Shown here in pieces: positions 49,563 to 58,597 of a DNA stretch of 64,000 bases (its first letter is position 1; each line of letters starts with the position of its first letter). Source of the stretch: JACKCD01 sp041390905 (lineage in GTDB: Bacteria; Chloroflexota; Anaerolineae; Promineifilales; Promineifilaceae); NCBI GenBank assembly GCA_041390905.1, contig JAWKPA010000017.1, positions 98,246-162,245 on the forward strand. Reading direction: 5' to 3'. A model generated the notes under the pieces. The model was not told where the DNA came from, made no database searches, and was given only the letters and a program-made list of their open reading frames with translations. The translations under genes and the position numbers were made by a program.

Positions 49563-51134
49563 ATGGAAGTCCCCTTAACCCCGATGGAATTTGCCCGGCG
49601 TGCGCGTCGTTTGTACGCCCAGCGCGAGGCCGTCGTAGACGACGATGAACGGTTTAGCTATGCCCAGTTTTTCGACCGCTGCGACCGTTGGTCGGCCGTG
49701 CTGCAAGGGTTTGGCGTGCAGCCGGGGGAGCGTGTTGCCTACATTGCCCCCAACACCCATTCCCACCTGGAAGGATACTACGCCGTTCCGCAAATTGGTG
49801 CCGTCATTGTCCCCATCAACTACCGCCTCACCGCCGATGACTTTGCCTACATCATCAACCACAGTGGGGCAAAAGTGTTGTGCGCCCACAGCGATTATCT
49901 GGACACAGTAGACAGCATTCGGGAGCAACTGCCGCAGGTGGAGCAGTTTGTGGCTTTGGAAGGGAGCAAGGCGGGCTGGGTTGATTACGAAACGGCACTG
50001 CTGACCTCCTCGCCCAATTTTACCCGCCCCTCCATTAACGAAACCGACCTCATTTCGATCAACTATACCAGCGGCACCACGGCTCGCCCCAAGGGGGTCA
50101 TGATTACCCATCGCAACGCCTACATGAACATCATGGGGACGCTGGCGCACCACGCGCTGCACCCGCACGACCGCTACCTGTGGACGCTGCCGATGTTTCA
50201 CGCCAACGGCTGGACTTTTGTCTGGATTGTGCTGGCGCGGGGAGCAAGCAATGTTTGTTTACGGCAGGTAACACCAACGGCCGTTTTTGACCTCATCAAC
50301 CGCGAAGCCATCACCATGTTTTGCGCCGCCCCCACCGTCCTCATTGGCGTTGCCAACGCCCCCGCCGAACTGCGCGAAGGTGCCAAAAAAGGTGTACGGT
50401 TATTTACGGCCGGCGCCCCCCCCGCCGCCGCCACCATTGAGCGCATTGAGGGAGATCTGGGCTGGGAACTCACCCAGGTCTATGGCCTCACCGAAACCGC
50501 CCCCTTCATCACCATTTGCGAACCACTGCCCGAACACACCACCCTCTCCACCGCCGAGCGAGCCGTCATCAAGTCGCGGCAAGGGGTGGAGCTGATTAGC
50601 TCCGGCGAACTGCTGGTGGTGGATGAAGCAGGCAACGAAGTGCCGCACGACGGCCAGACGCTGGGCGAGATTACGGTGCGCGGCAACGTCGTCATGAAGG
50701 GGTATTTCAACGACCCTGAAGCCACCGCCAAAGCGATTCGCAATGGCTACTTCCACAGCGGCGATGCCGCCGTTGTCCACCCCGATGGCTACGTCGAAAT
50801 TCGGGATCGCATCAAGGACGTGATCATCAGCGGCGGTGAAAACATCTCCTCGGTGGAGGTGGAAGGGGTGCTGCTGCGCCACCCGGCGGTGCTGGAGGTG
50901 GCAATTGTGGGCATGCCGCACGAAAAATGGGGGGAATCGCCCCATGCCTTTGTGATGCTGCGCCCCGGTGCCGAGGCCAGTGAAGCCGAGATCAAACAAT
51001 TTGTGCGGGATAATTTAGCCCATTTTAAAACGCCGCAGTGGGTGACGTTTGTGGATGAGTTGCCCAAAACGGCAACGGGCAAGGTGCAAAAATATGTATT
51101 GCGCGGTGGCCGTTCGGCTATTGCGAGACAGTAA
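49563..51134 (+). CDS. Acyl-CoA synthetase (AMP-forming)
   Basis: 523 residues. Activates a fatty or aromatic acid to its CoA thioester. The AMP-binding motif is SINYTSGTTARPKGVMITH, followed by YGLTETAPFI, GDAAVVHPDGYVEIRDRIKD and the C-terminal lysine in LPKTATGKVQKY. It is the ligand-style of medium/long-chain enzymes with the start LTPMEFARRAR. GGAG lies 8 bases before ATG. Part of the beta-oxidation-like gene group in this half of the window. Confidence 0.92.
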   Translation: MEVPLTPMEFARRARRLYAQREAVVDDDERFSYAQFFDRCDRWSAVLQGFGVQPGERVAYIAPNTHSHLEGYYAVPQIGAVIVPINYRLTADDFAYIINHSGAKVLCAHSDYLDTVDSIREQLPQVEQFVALEGSKAGWVDYETALLTSSPNFTRPSINETDLISINYTSGTTARPKGVMITHRNAYMNIMGTLAHHALHPHDRYLWTLPMFHANGWTFVWIVLARGASNVCLRQVTPTAVFDLINREAITMFCAAPTVLIGVANAPAELREGAKKGVRLFTAGAPPAAATIERIEGDLGWELTQVYGLTETAPFITICEPLPEHTTLSTAERAVIKSRQGVELISSGELLVVDEAGNEVPHDGQTLGEITVRGNVVMKGYFNDPEATAKAIRNGYFHSGDAAVVHPDGYVEIRDRIKDVIISGGENISSVEVEGVLLRHPAVLEVAIVGMPHEKWGESPHAFVMLRPGAEASEAEIKQFVRDNLAHFKTPQWVTFVDELPKTATGKVQKYVLRGGRSAIARQ

Positions 51135-51240
51135 ATAGTTATCAGTAATCAGTTATCAGTTATCGGTGTTCAGACTGATTACCGTACACGTGGTGGTCGT
51201 GAAACGACATTACCGATTACTGATTACCGATTACCGACCA
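51135..51240. repeat. Inverted repeat of ATCAGTAATC words
   Basis: Left half repeats TATCAGTAATCAGTTATC-type words, right half ATTACCGATTACTGATTACC; fills the spacer before the isoaspartyl peptidase. Same word family as 53760-53889 and 58598-58677. Confidence 0.85.
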
Positions 51241-51247
51241 AGGGGTT

Positions 51248-52138
51248 ATGCAACCAAAAATCATTGTACATGGTGGAGCGTGGGATTGGGCGGATGAGCT
51301 ACATGAGGTGATGGCGGGGTATTTGCGGCAGGCAACGGCCGTTTCCTGGGAAATTTTGCAAGCGGGTGGCTCGGCGCTGGATGCTGTGGAGCGGGCAGTG
51401 AATGTGCTGGAAGATGCACCCGTCTTTGAAGCTGGCACGGGCGGTATTCCCAATGCTGACGGCGTGCTGGAAATGGATGCCCTGATTGTGGACGGGGCGA
51501 CGCACAAGTTTGGGGCGGTGGCCGCCGTGCGGCAGGTGCAATACCCCATTTCACTGGCGCGAAAGGTGCTGGAAGAGACCGACCACTGCTTTTTTGTGGG
51601 AGCCGGAGCCGACCAACTGGCGGCGCGGCTGGGAATGCCGCTGGTGCCAAATGCGCGGCTCATTACCCCGGAGGCGTTTGCCCAGTTTAAGGCTGCGGAT
51701 GCCACGGGAACGGCCGATACCGTAGGAGCCGTTGCCATTGACCAAATGGGCAACGTCGCTGCTGCCACCTCCACCAGTGGACTGCCGCTCAAACCGGCCG
51801 GCCGCGTTGGTGATTCCCCGCTGCTGGGGTCGGGTGGCTACGCCTGGAACGGGGTGGGTGCTGCCGGGGCAACTGGCTATGGCGAAAACATCATGCAGGC
51901 CCTGCTGACCAAGTACACCTGCGACAAAATGGCGCAAGGGTTTACGGCGCAGGAAGCGGCCAATGCCGCCATTCACTACATTGATGGGCTGTTTTTCAAC
52001 TCAATGGCCGGGGTGATTGTGGTGGATGGGCGGGGCAATCTGGGGGTAGCACACTCCACACCCAAGATTGCCATTGGCTGGGTGGGGGAAGATGGCGCCA
52101 TTCACACGGCGATGAGCGGCAGCGACTTTAAGAAATAG
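51248..52138 (+). CDS. Isoaspartyl peptidase/L-asparaginase (Ntn hydrolase)
   Basis: 296 residues. Self-cleaving plant-type asparaginase that removes isoaspartyl dipeptides. The autocleavage/nucleophile Thr is the T in GTADTVGAVAID, and the upstream GGAWDWAD, GTGGIPNADGVLEMDA and later GDSPLLGSGGYAWNG motifs are present. AAGGGG precedes the ATG. It stands alone among metabolic neighbours. Confidence 0.92.
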   Translation: MQPKIIVHGGAWDWADELHEVMAGYLRQATAVSWEILQAGGSALDAVERAVNVLEDAPVFEAGTGGIPNADGVLEMDALIVDGATHKFGAVAAVRQVQYPISLARKVLEETDHCFFVGAGADQLAARLGMPLVPNARLITPEAFAQFKAADATGTADTVGAVAIDQMGNVAAATSTSGLPLKPAGRVGDSPLLGSGGYAWNGVGAAGATGYGENIMQALLTKYTCDKMAQGFTAQEAANAAIHYIDGLFFNSMAGVIVVDGRGNLGVAHSTPKIAIGWVGEDGAIHTAMSGSDFKK

Positions 52139-52146
52139 ATGATTTA

Positions 52147-52331
52147 GACAGGATTTACAGGATTTGGTTCGTAACGACCAGGCCTTGTTCCCATGCTCTG
52201 CGTGGGAACCCTCTTCACCCGCTCTGCGGGTTCTTGAAGCATCGCATAACCCGTAGAGCAGGTGGGGAACGTCACCACGGAGACCGTGGTGACGAGTTGG
52301 AAAATCCTGTTAATCCTGTAAATCCTGTCTG
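52147..52331. repeat. Nested inverted repeats
   Basis: Outer arms ACAGGATTTACAGGATTT and AAATCCTGTAAATCCTGT enclose a second, unrelated hairpin set: GTTCCCATGCTCTGCGTGGG, CCGCTCTGCGGG and GTCACCACGG/CCGTGGTGAC. It looks like one repeat inserted into another. Confidence 0.8.
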
Positions 52332-52339
52332 AAACTTCT

Positions 52340-53752
52340 TTATCCCCCAATCGAGTCGAGGGATATTTGTGCCGGGTAGAAGTTGGGATTGGCACGTAGT
52401 GCTTCGCGGTATGCTTCCGCCGCACCAGCTACATCGCCCAAAAAGAGGAGGGCGTGGCCTTTGTGCCAATAGGTCTCCTCAACGTTGCGCCCCCCCTGCG
52501 TTTCCAGCGTCGCATTTGCCAGATCAATAATGTCTTGATAACGCCCTGTTTTGAGATAGGCATAATAGGGGCGGAACTGGTACCACAACATGCGCGGCGG
52601 CAAGCCGATTTCCCGCGCCGTGTCAAACGCTTGCGCTCCCCCTTGATAATATTGTGGCTCTCCCGTTAATTCGCCCAGTTGGGTGAGGCTGGTGCCGACG
52701 TTGAACCAGGCAAAGGCGTTGTCGGGTTCCTGCCGCGTTTGCTGCTCGGCAATGGCGGCGGTGTTGCGCCACATGGCTTGTTCGTCAAGCAGGGTTGGCC
52801 CCAGAATTTGCTGCACAAGGGCCTCTTGCTGCGGTTCATAGACGATGTAGAAGGCGTAGTTGAACTGCTGCCAATACAGCTCAATTTCTTCATAGCTGTC
52901 TACGCGGCCGCTGCCGTCAAAGGGGCCGAGGTAGGTGTCGAGGCTGTATATTTCTTCTTTTTCGTCGTCGTAGCCAAAGACGGTGAGGTAGTGGCCCCAC
53001 CAGCCGGGGGCGTTGTCTACGTTAGGATAGTACCCTTTTTCAATGACAACGGGCAGACCGGCGGCAACAAACTGCTTGACCATTTCCAGGGTGCCACCCG
53101 CATACGCCCCAGCCTTGAACTGCCCAAAGGTGGTTTCGTTGACATAATCGGCAATTTGCCAGGGGCTGACGTTGCGGTCTTCGGGGTTGGGCTTGAGATA
53201 GGAGGCCACTTCTTCCTGGGTGACGGTGGCACCATGATAGGTCATGACCTGGACGAGGTTGGAGGGGCCGCAGTTGTTGAAGGTTTGGCGCACTGGCTCA
53301 ATGCCTTCCAGCCGCACTTGCGCCGGCCGAGGCGGCAACTCTGGCGTGGGTTCAATGGTGGGTTCGGGGGTGGCGGTGGGGGCGATGGTGGCGGTGGGTA
53401 AGGCTGCGGTGTTAACGGCCGTTTCTTCCACCACAGCCACAGTTGGTTCCGGGGTAAAGGTGGGGGGGACGGTGGGAACGGCCGTTGGCTCCGTGCCAAT
53501 CAACGCCCCCAAATCCACCTCCTCGGCCGAGGCCTGGACGGCGGCCGGAGCAGGCAGTGCTGTGGCAACCGGGGCTACCCGTTCAATCATGCCCTCAGCG
53601 ACCTCGCTCACCGCCGGATACCGTTCCGCCAGGGCAACCCGATAGCGGCCGGGAACGGCTTGAACGGCCGTTGGCAGCGCCAACAGCCCCCCGATGAGAA
53701 AAACCTGCAGGATAACAACCAGCAGGATGATGTTTCGTGTTCGTTTGTTCAT
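52340..53752 (-). CDS. Exported C39-like peptidase with TPR repeats
   Basis: 470 residues. An N-terminal membrane anchor (IILLVVILQVFLIGGLLAL), a proline/threonine-rich linker (about 90-145), then a papain-like C39 domain with catalytic Cys in FNNCGPSNLVQVM, His in WWGHYLTVFGYDD and a following Asp. The C-terminal part has TPR helices (for example NAFAWFNVGTSLTQLGEL). Paralogue of the next gene. Substrate unknown; probably a surface peptidase. Confidence 0.87.
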   Translation of the reverse strand: MNKRTRNIILLVVILQVFLIGGLLALPTAVQAVPGRYRVALAERYPAVSEVAEGMIERVAPVATALPAPAAVQASAEEVDLGALIGTEPTAVPTVPPTFTPEPTVAVVEETAVNTAALPTATIAPTATPEPTIEPTPELPPRPAQVRLEGIEPVRQTFNNCGPSNLVQVMTYHGATVTQEEVASYLKPNPEDRNVSPWQIADYVNETTFGQFKAGAYAGGTLEMVKQFVAAGLPVVIEKGYYPNVDNAPGWWGHYLTVFGYDDEKEEIYSLDTYLGPFDGSGRVDSYEEIELYWQQFNYAFYIVYEPQQEALVQQILGPTLLDEQAMWRNTAAIAEQQTRQEPDNAFAWFNVGTSLTQLGELTGEPQYYQGGAQAFDTAREIGLPPRMLWYQFRPYYAYLKTGRYQDIIDLANATLETQGGRNVEETYWHKGHALLFLGDVAGAAEAYREALRANPNFYPAQISLDSIGG

Positions 53753-53759
53753 ATGTTTT

Positions 53760-53889
53760 GGTAATCAGTAATCGGTAATCAGTAATCGGTAATCAGTAAT
53801 CGGTAATCAGTAATCGGTAATCAGTAATCGGTAATCGGTAATCGGTGGACTGTTTACTGATTACTGTTTACTGTTTACTGATTACTGTT
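53760..53889. repeat. AATCAGTAATCGGT tandem and inverted repeat
   Basis: About five copies of a 14-base word followed by repeats of TGTTTACTGATTAC in the other orientation, forming a large hairpin. The right end is part of the last codons of the downstream C39 gene. Confidence 0.9.
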
Positions 53890-55197
53890 AAGCGCCAGCG
53901 CGGCCGGTTCAAAGTACGGATTAAAGCGAATCGCCTCATTAAAGAGCGCGGTTGCCCCGGCTGCGTCGCCCTGCGCTTGCAGTGCCAGACCTTTGTAATA
54001 AAAAGATTCCTCAAAATAGGGCCGATCCTTCATTGTCACATCGGCCAATAAAACCACGTCGTCATAGCGCCCCACCTGATAATACGCTTCATAGGGGCCA
54101 AACTGGTACCAAAGCATTCGCCACGGCAGGCCAATGGCGCGAGCCTGGTCAAAGGCGGTGGCGGCTTCGTCGTATTGACCGAGGGCGTTGTAGACGGTGC
54201 CAAGATTAAACCAGAAGAAGGCGTTGTTGGGGTCTCGTGCGGCTTCGGTTTGCGCCACGCGCAAATTGTTTTGCCACATCGTGGCATCATCCATGTTGTC
54301 GCCAATGATGGCGGCGGCCAGTTCCGCCTGTTCGGGCTGGTAAACCGGGATGTAGTTGCGGTTAAAATGGGGCCAATCTCGCGCCAGCGTTTCATAGGAA
54401 AGCTCCCGGCCGTCGCGGTTGGCGTTTTCCATGGGGGTGTCGCTGGTGCCAAACCAGGAGTCGTAGACCCAAAATTGCTGTTGGGCATCGTCATAGGCGA
54501 CGACGAGCAGGTAGTGGCCGTACCAGCCCAGCCAGCGATATTCGCCCGGCGGCTCGATGCCCAGCTCGATGATGACGGGGATGTTGTTGGCGATAAACAG
54601 CTTGAGCATGTCGGCGGTGCCGTTAGCGCGGCTGATGGCTTGCAGCGGCGTTTGCTCATTGACATAATGCGCCATTTCAGTGGGGCTGACGTTGCGGTCT
54701 TCAGGGTTGGGTTTGAGGTAGGTGGCGGTGTCGCTTTGGGTGACGTGGAAGCGGAAGTAGCTGAGGGTCATGGCGATGGTGGCGGGGCCGCAGTTGTTCC
54801 ACTCCTGAAATTGATGCTCGATGCCGTTGAGCCGGGCGGCGGTGGGGATGGGCCAGGGGGTGGCAGTGGGGGGTTGGGTGGGAACGGCCGTTTCTGTTGC
54901 CACCACTTCCACCTGCCCAGCCACAGGAACGGCCGTTGGTGTAGCGGGTTCGGTGACGACGGCCGGCAGGCTGGCAGCCTGAACCACACCCGTTCCCAGC
55001 AGCGCGTCGGCATTGACGGGGCTGGAAACAGTGGGCAAGATTGGCACTTGGTCATCGGGCAACCCAAGCTGCTGCAATGGTTCCGGCAGGCGGACAAGGT
55101 AGCGGCTGGGGATGGTTTTGAGAAGGGTGGGAAGGAGCCAGATGGTTAAGCCAATCAGCAAAAGCAGCGGCAAAATGAGCAATCGTAATTTACGCAT
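53875..55197 (-). CDS. Exported C39-like peptidase with TPR repeats, paralogue
   Basis: 440 residues, same architecture as its neighbour: membrane anchor (LILPLLLLIGLTIWLLP), Pro/Thr linker, C39 domain (WNNCGPATIAMTLSYF, YGHYLLVVAYDD) and TPR helices (NAFFWFNLGTVYNALGQY). The shared YLKPNPEDRNVSP segment between the two proteins is nearly identical. The last residues (LNSNQ) are encoded by the repeat sequence, so an insertion seems to have remodelled the end. Confidence 0.87.
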   Translation of the reverse strand: MRKLRLLILPLLLLIGLTIWLLPTLLKTIPSRYLVRLPEPLQQLGLPDDQVPILPTVSSPVNADALLGTGVVQAASLPAVVTEPATPTAVPVAGQVEVVATETAVPTQPPTATPWPIPTAARLNGIEHQFQEWNNCGPATIAMTLSYFRFHVTQSDTATYLKPNPEDRNVSPTEMAHYVNEQTPLQAISRANGTADMLKLFIANNIPVIIELGIEPPGEYRWLGWYGHYLLVVAYDDAQQQFWVYDSWFGTSDTPMENANRDGRELSYETLARDWPHFNRNYIPVYQPEQAELAAAIIGDNMDDATMWQNNLRVAQTEAARDPNNAFFWFNLGTVYNALGQYDEAATAFDQARAIGLPWRMLWYQFGPYEAYYQVGRYDDVVLLADVTMKDRPYFEESFYYKGLALQAQGDAAGATALFNEAIRFNPYFEPAALALNSNQ

Positions 55198-55307
55198 CGT
55201 GTTTCATGCTTGTAAGCGGACTGCATTATAACTTGCCGAAAGTGATTGCCAAGATAACGGCCGTTTTCGGTGGCAACCTCTTACAATCTTCTTAGAGATG
55301 CAAAATT

Positions 55308-55336
55308 TTGCGTCTCTACGGCGACTGTTTTATAAC
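55308..55336 (+). promoter_or_regulatory. Promoter of the methyltransferase gene (leaderless)
   Basis: TTGCGT (55308-55313), a 17-base spacer, TATAAC (55331-55336), then only 7 bases before ATG 55344. Transcription would start at or beside the start codon. Confidence 0.6.
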
Positions 55337-55343
55337 TCTACCC

Positions 55344-55946
55344 ATGAGTGAAGAAATAAGCTTTCAACGATTTGTGGAACGGTATCAGGCGGGGGGCTTG
55401 CCGTGGGATGATCGGCTGCCGCCGCCGGAGGTAATAGCAGTGGCGGCGGAGATGCCGCCAGGACGTGCGCTGGATTTGGGCTGCGGCTATGGGCGGGCGT
55501 CCATTTATTTGGCGCAGCATGGCTGGCAGGTGGATGGGGTGGATTTTGTGCCGCAGGCGGTGGCCGAGGCGCAGCGGCGAGCAACGGCCGTTTATGTGGC
55601 CGACCGGGTGCAGTTTCACGCCGCTTCGGTGGCCGAACTCGGTTTTTTGACCGGGTTTTATGATTTGGCACTGGATGTGGGCTGTTTCCACAACCTGAAC
55701 GAGGTGCAGCAGATGGGCTATGCGGCTCATATGCGCCGCTTGCTGCGGTCTGGCGGTCTTTACTTGCTGTATGCACGGCTGCAGGAAGTGGGGCGAGCGC
55801 AGGAAGATGGGCCACGGGGGTTGACGGAAACGGCCGTTTTGTCCCTCTTTGCTGATGGTTTTTTCATGGAGCGCGTGGAAAGAGGCGTGACTGAAATGAA
55901 AGACATAACCTGGGCATCGGCCTGGTTTTGGCTGCGTCGCGTGTAA
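55344..55946 (+). CDS. SAM-dependent methyltransferase
   Basis: About 200 residues, class I Rossmann fold. Motif I is ALDLGCGYGRASIYLA, followed by VDGVDFVPQAVAEAQ and ALDVGCFHNL, the style of ubiE/tellurite-resistance-type methyltransferases. The ATG at 55344 is chosen because a promoter ends just before it. Substrate unknown. Confidence 0.85.
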   Translation: MSEEISFQRFVERYQAGGLPWDDRLPPPEVIAVAAEMPPGRALDLGCGYGRASIYLAQHGWQVDGVDFVPQAVAEAQRRATAVYVADRVQFHAASVAELGFLTGFYDLALDVGCFHNLNEVQQMGYAAHMRRLLRSGGLYLLYARLQEVGRAQEDGPRGLTETAVLSLFADGFFMERVERGVTEMKDITWASAWFWLRRV

Positions 55947-56027
55947 TGGAACCAAAAGGGCTTGAGTAACGTTAAAATAGTGTCACCACAAGGCATTTGA
56001 TTGGTGTAGATATGGAGTAAAGTAGCC

Positions 56028-56627
56028 ATGATGAAGCGATGGATTGGATGGATAGGGGTGGTGCTGCTGTTGGTGGGGTGTGGTGCAGAGGGTGCGGTGG
56101 TGGAAGAAACGGCCGTTTTTCCCACCACCATGCCCCCAACCCCAGGCGAGACGGCTCTGCTGGCTGTGACCGCCACCGCTGAGCCAACCCCTGTTGCGGA
56201 ATCTGGAGAAAGCGACATGAATGATGATGATGAAACGATTGAACGGGCGACCTCATCCCAGCCAGCCACGGTTGATTTGAGCAAGCTCACCCCGGCTGCC
56301 CCTACAGAACCCGGCGAACCCCGCGTGATGCCTGCCCCCGGCGTGCCTAACCCGTTGCAAAAGCTGCAAAACGACGCTGCCCAGGATTTGAGCCAGCGGC
56401 TTGGGGTGGATATTAGCGAGGTAGAAATCGTACAGGCCGTTTCGGCCGAATGGCGCGACGGCAGTCTGGGCTGCCCCAAACCGGGTATGATGTATGCCCA
56501 GGTGCTCACGTCGGGCTACCAAATTATGCTGCGCGTGGCGGGCAAGGATTATTTTTACCATACCAATGGCACCAATAGCTTTGTGTTTTGCGAAAATGCC
56601 AAACCGTTAACGGCCGTTTCCAGGTAA
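56028..56627 (+). CDS. Lipoprotein with SLGCPKPGMMY domain
   Basis: 199 residues. The N-terminus has a lipobox (LLLVGCG), so the mature protein would be lipid-anchored at Cys. A Thr/Pro-rich linker leads to a C-terminal domain with SAEWRDGSLGCPKPGMMYAQVLTSGYQIML and YFYHTNGTNSFVFCE, a pattern I recognise from other Chloroflexota proteins of unknown role. The conserved cysteines may form a disulfide. Downstream DUF2207 protein may be in the same unit. Confidence 0.78.
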   Translation: MMKRWIGWIGVVLLLVGCGAEGAVVEETAVFPTTMPPTPGETALLAVTATAEPTPVAESGESDMNDDDETIERATSSQPATVDLSKLTPAAPTEPGEPRVMPAPGVPNPLQKLQNDAAQDLSQRLGVDISEVEIVQAVSAEWRDGSLGCPKPGMMYAQVLTSGYQIMLRVAGKDYFYHTNGTNSFVFCENAKPLTAVSR

Positions 56628-56634
56628 ACACCCC

Positions 56635-56663
56635 TTGCCACCTCCCTCACTCTGGTTCATAAT
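56635..56663 (+). promoter_or_regulatory. Promoter of the DUF2207 gene (leaderless)
   Basis: TTGCCA (56635-56640), a 17-base spacer, CATAAT (56658-56663), then 6 bases to ATG 56670. Confidence 0.65.
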
Positions 56664-56669
56664 GGCACC

Positions 56670-58589
56670 ATGAAAAAATCCACAACTGTTTACATGATTG
56701 GGGTGCTGTTGCTGTTGATGCTGTTAGCGCCAGCAACAAGTTTTGCTCAAAGCAAAGTGTTTTTTTGGCGGCAGTGGGATATTGATATCACGCTGCGGGA
56801 AAACGGGGATATGGATGTGGAAGAGCGGCAAACGCTTGATTTTTCCGGCGATCCGTTTACCTATGGCTTCCGTAGTATTGTCACAGGGTCAGCGGGCAAC
56901 AATGAGGGGATTACCAACGTTCGGGTTCGTGAGGGGGATCGCCTTTACACGGAGGCAAGCAACAATGCGCCCGGAACGTTTAAGATCACCCAAGAAGGGT
57001 CAGAAACCTTCATTTACTGGTATTTTGAGCCGACTGTCGGGGAGCATACCTATACGTTTAGCTATACTATCAAGGGCGGGGTGCGCGTAGGAACGCTGGA
57101 TGAGGGGTCAGGCGACCAGATTTACTGGACGGTGATTCCCGATGACCATCCGGCGCGGGTGCAGGCTAGCCGGGTGACGATTCGGCTGCCCGAAGGGGTG
57201 GCCGCGCAGCAGTACACTGACACAACTGACTATTTAGTGGCGGCGTATACGGGTGGGGCGGAAGATGGTACGGTGGTGATTGATGTGGAGGAAAACGGCC
57301 GTTTTATCACCTACGAACGCGCTTTTCCCCTGCTGGTGGGTGACTCGTTCGACGTGCGCGTGCAGTTTCCCCACGGGCTGCTCAATATACCCAAACCGGC
57401 GTGGCAAAGCCGCGAAGAGCGCAGCGATGTCGCTGGCACTTTTATTTTGGCAATTGGTGTCTTCCTGGCCGTCACCGGGCCGCTGGGGGTGCTGGTGATG
57501 TGGTATGCGCGGGGGCGTGACCCTCAAGTTGATCTCATCGTGCCGGAGTACCTGTCTGAGCCGCCCGATGATTTGCCCCCGGCGGTGATTGGCACGCTGG
57601 TGGATGAGCAGGCGGATATGAGCGATATTATGTCCATCTTGCTTGATTTGGCGCGGCGTGGTTATGTGACCATTACTGAGGAGGAGCGGACGCACCGGTT
57701 TACGCGGACGGACAAAAATCAGAAGGATTTACGGCCGTTTGAGAAATCATTCCTGCGGGCCTTGTTGGGGACAAAGGATGAGCGCACGCTCAAGGAGATG
57801 AATTACAGCTTTGCCCAGCATTTGCCAAAGATCCGCAAACAGCTTTACGAGGAAATTGTTAGCCTCAAGCTGGTGCCAAGATCGCCGGAAGCGGTGCGAA
57901 TGAGATATGCTGGGCTGGGCGCGGGGATTATGGTGCTGGGGGTGGCAAGCTGCCTAGGCATGTTTCTCATCTTTACCGACAGCGAGGCGTTGGGTGGGGC
58001 GGCGTTGTGCGTGGGTGGTGCGCTGGGGTTGACGGGTCTGATGACAATTATTGCCGGCCGTCATATGCCCAAAAAGACGGTGCTGGGGACGGAAACGGCC
58101 GTTAAATGGAACGCCTTCATCACCTACCTCAAAAATATCGAAAAATACAGCGACCTGCAAACGGCCACCGACATTTTTGCCAAATATTTGCCCTACGCCG
58201 TTGCCTTTGGTCTGGAACGCACCTGGATTCACAAATTTGAGCAAATCCCCACCACCCCCAGCCCCGATTGGTACACCCCGTACCCCTATCCTCGCCGCAG
58301 CGGTTGGGGTGGCTGGTGGGGCGGCAGCAGCAGCGGCTCCTCGCGCAGCAGCACGCCCACTGTGCCTAGCGGCGAACAAGGTGGCTCCGGTGGGCTGGAA
58401 GGCATGTCAAAGGGGGTCACGGGTGGCTTGTCGGCCATGTCGGCCGGGCTGACCCAAATGCTCAACAACACCGCCACCACCCTCAAATCCACGCCGCCCA
58501 GCAGCAGCGGCGGTGGTTCCAGCGGCGGCTTTAGCGGTGGTTTTAGCGGCGGCTCCAGCGGTGGCGGCGGCAGTGCCGGGTTTGGTTAA
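56670..58589 (+). CDS. DUF2207 membrane protein
   Basis: 639 residues with a signal peptide (MIGVLLLLMLLAPATSFAQS). The extracellular half has the DUF2207 fold (RQWDIDITLRENGDMDVEE ... DFSGDPFTYGFRSI), then a transmembrane segment (about 250-275) and a cytoplasmic helical domain with a second pair of helices near 415-465. The C-terminus is Gly/Ser-rich (GGSSGGFSGGFSGGSSGG). Function unknown. The lack of a leader is discussed with its promoter. Confidence 0.85.
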   Translation: MKKSTTVYMIGVLLLLMLLAPATSFAQSKVFFWRQWDIDITLRENGDMDVEERQTLDFSGDPFTYGFRSIVTGSAGNNEGITNVRVREGDRLYTEASNNAPGTFKITQEGSETFIYWYFEPTVGEHTYTFSYTIKGGVRVGTLDEGSGDQIYWTVIPDDHPARVQASRVTIRLPEGVAAQQYTDTTDYLVAAYTGGAEDGTVVIDVEENGRFITYERAFPLLVGDSFDVRVQFPHGLLNIPKPAWQSREERSDVAGTFILAIGVFLAVTGPLGVLVMWYARGRDPQVDLIVPEYLSEPPDDLPPAVIGTLVDEQADMSDIMSILLDLARRGYVTITEEERTHRFTRTDKNQKDLRPFEKSFLRALLGTKDERTLKEMNYSFAQHLPKIRKQLYEEIVSLKLVPRSPEAVRMRYAGLGAGIMVLGVASCLGMFLIFTDSEALGGAALCVGGALGLTGLMTIIAGRHMPKKTVLGTETAVKWNAFITYLKNIEKYSDLQTATDIFAKYLPYAVAFGLERTWIHKFEQIPTTPSPDWYTPYPYPRRSGWGGWWGGSSSGSSRSSTPTVPSGEQGGSGGLEGMSKGVTGGLSAMSAGLTQMLNNTATTLKSTPPSSSGGGSSGGFSGGFSGGSSGGGGSAGFG

Positions 58590-58597
58590 TCTACTTT

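Noticed and set aside
53760..53889. AATCAGTAATCGGT repeats considered as CRISPR or origin iterons
   Set aside because: Units are contiguous, then inverted, with no spacers, no cas genes and no replication gene nearby.
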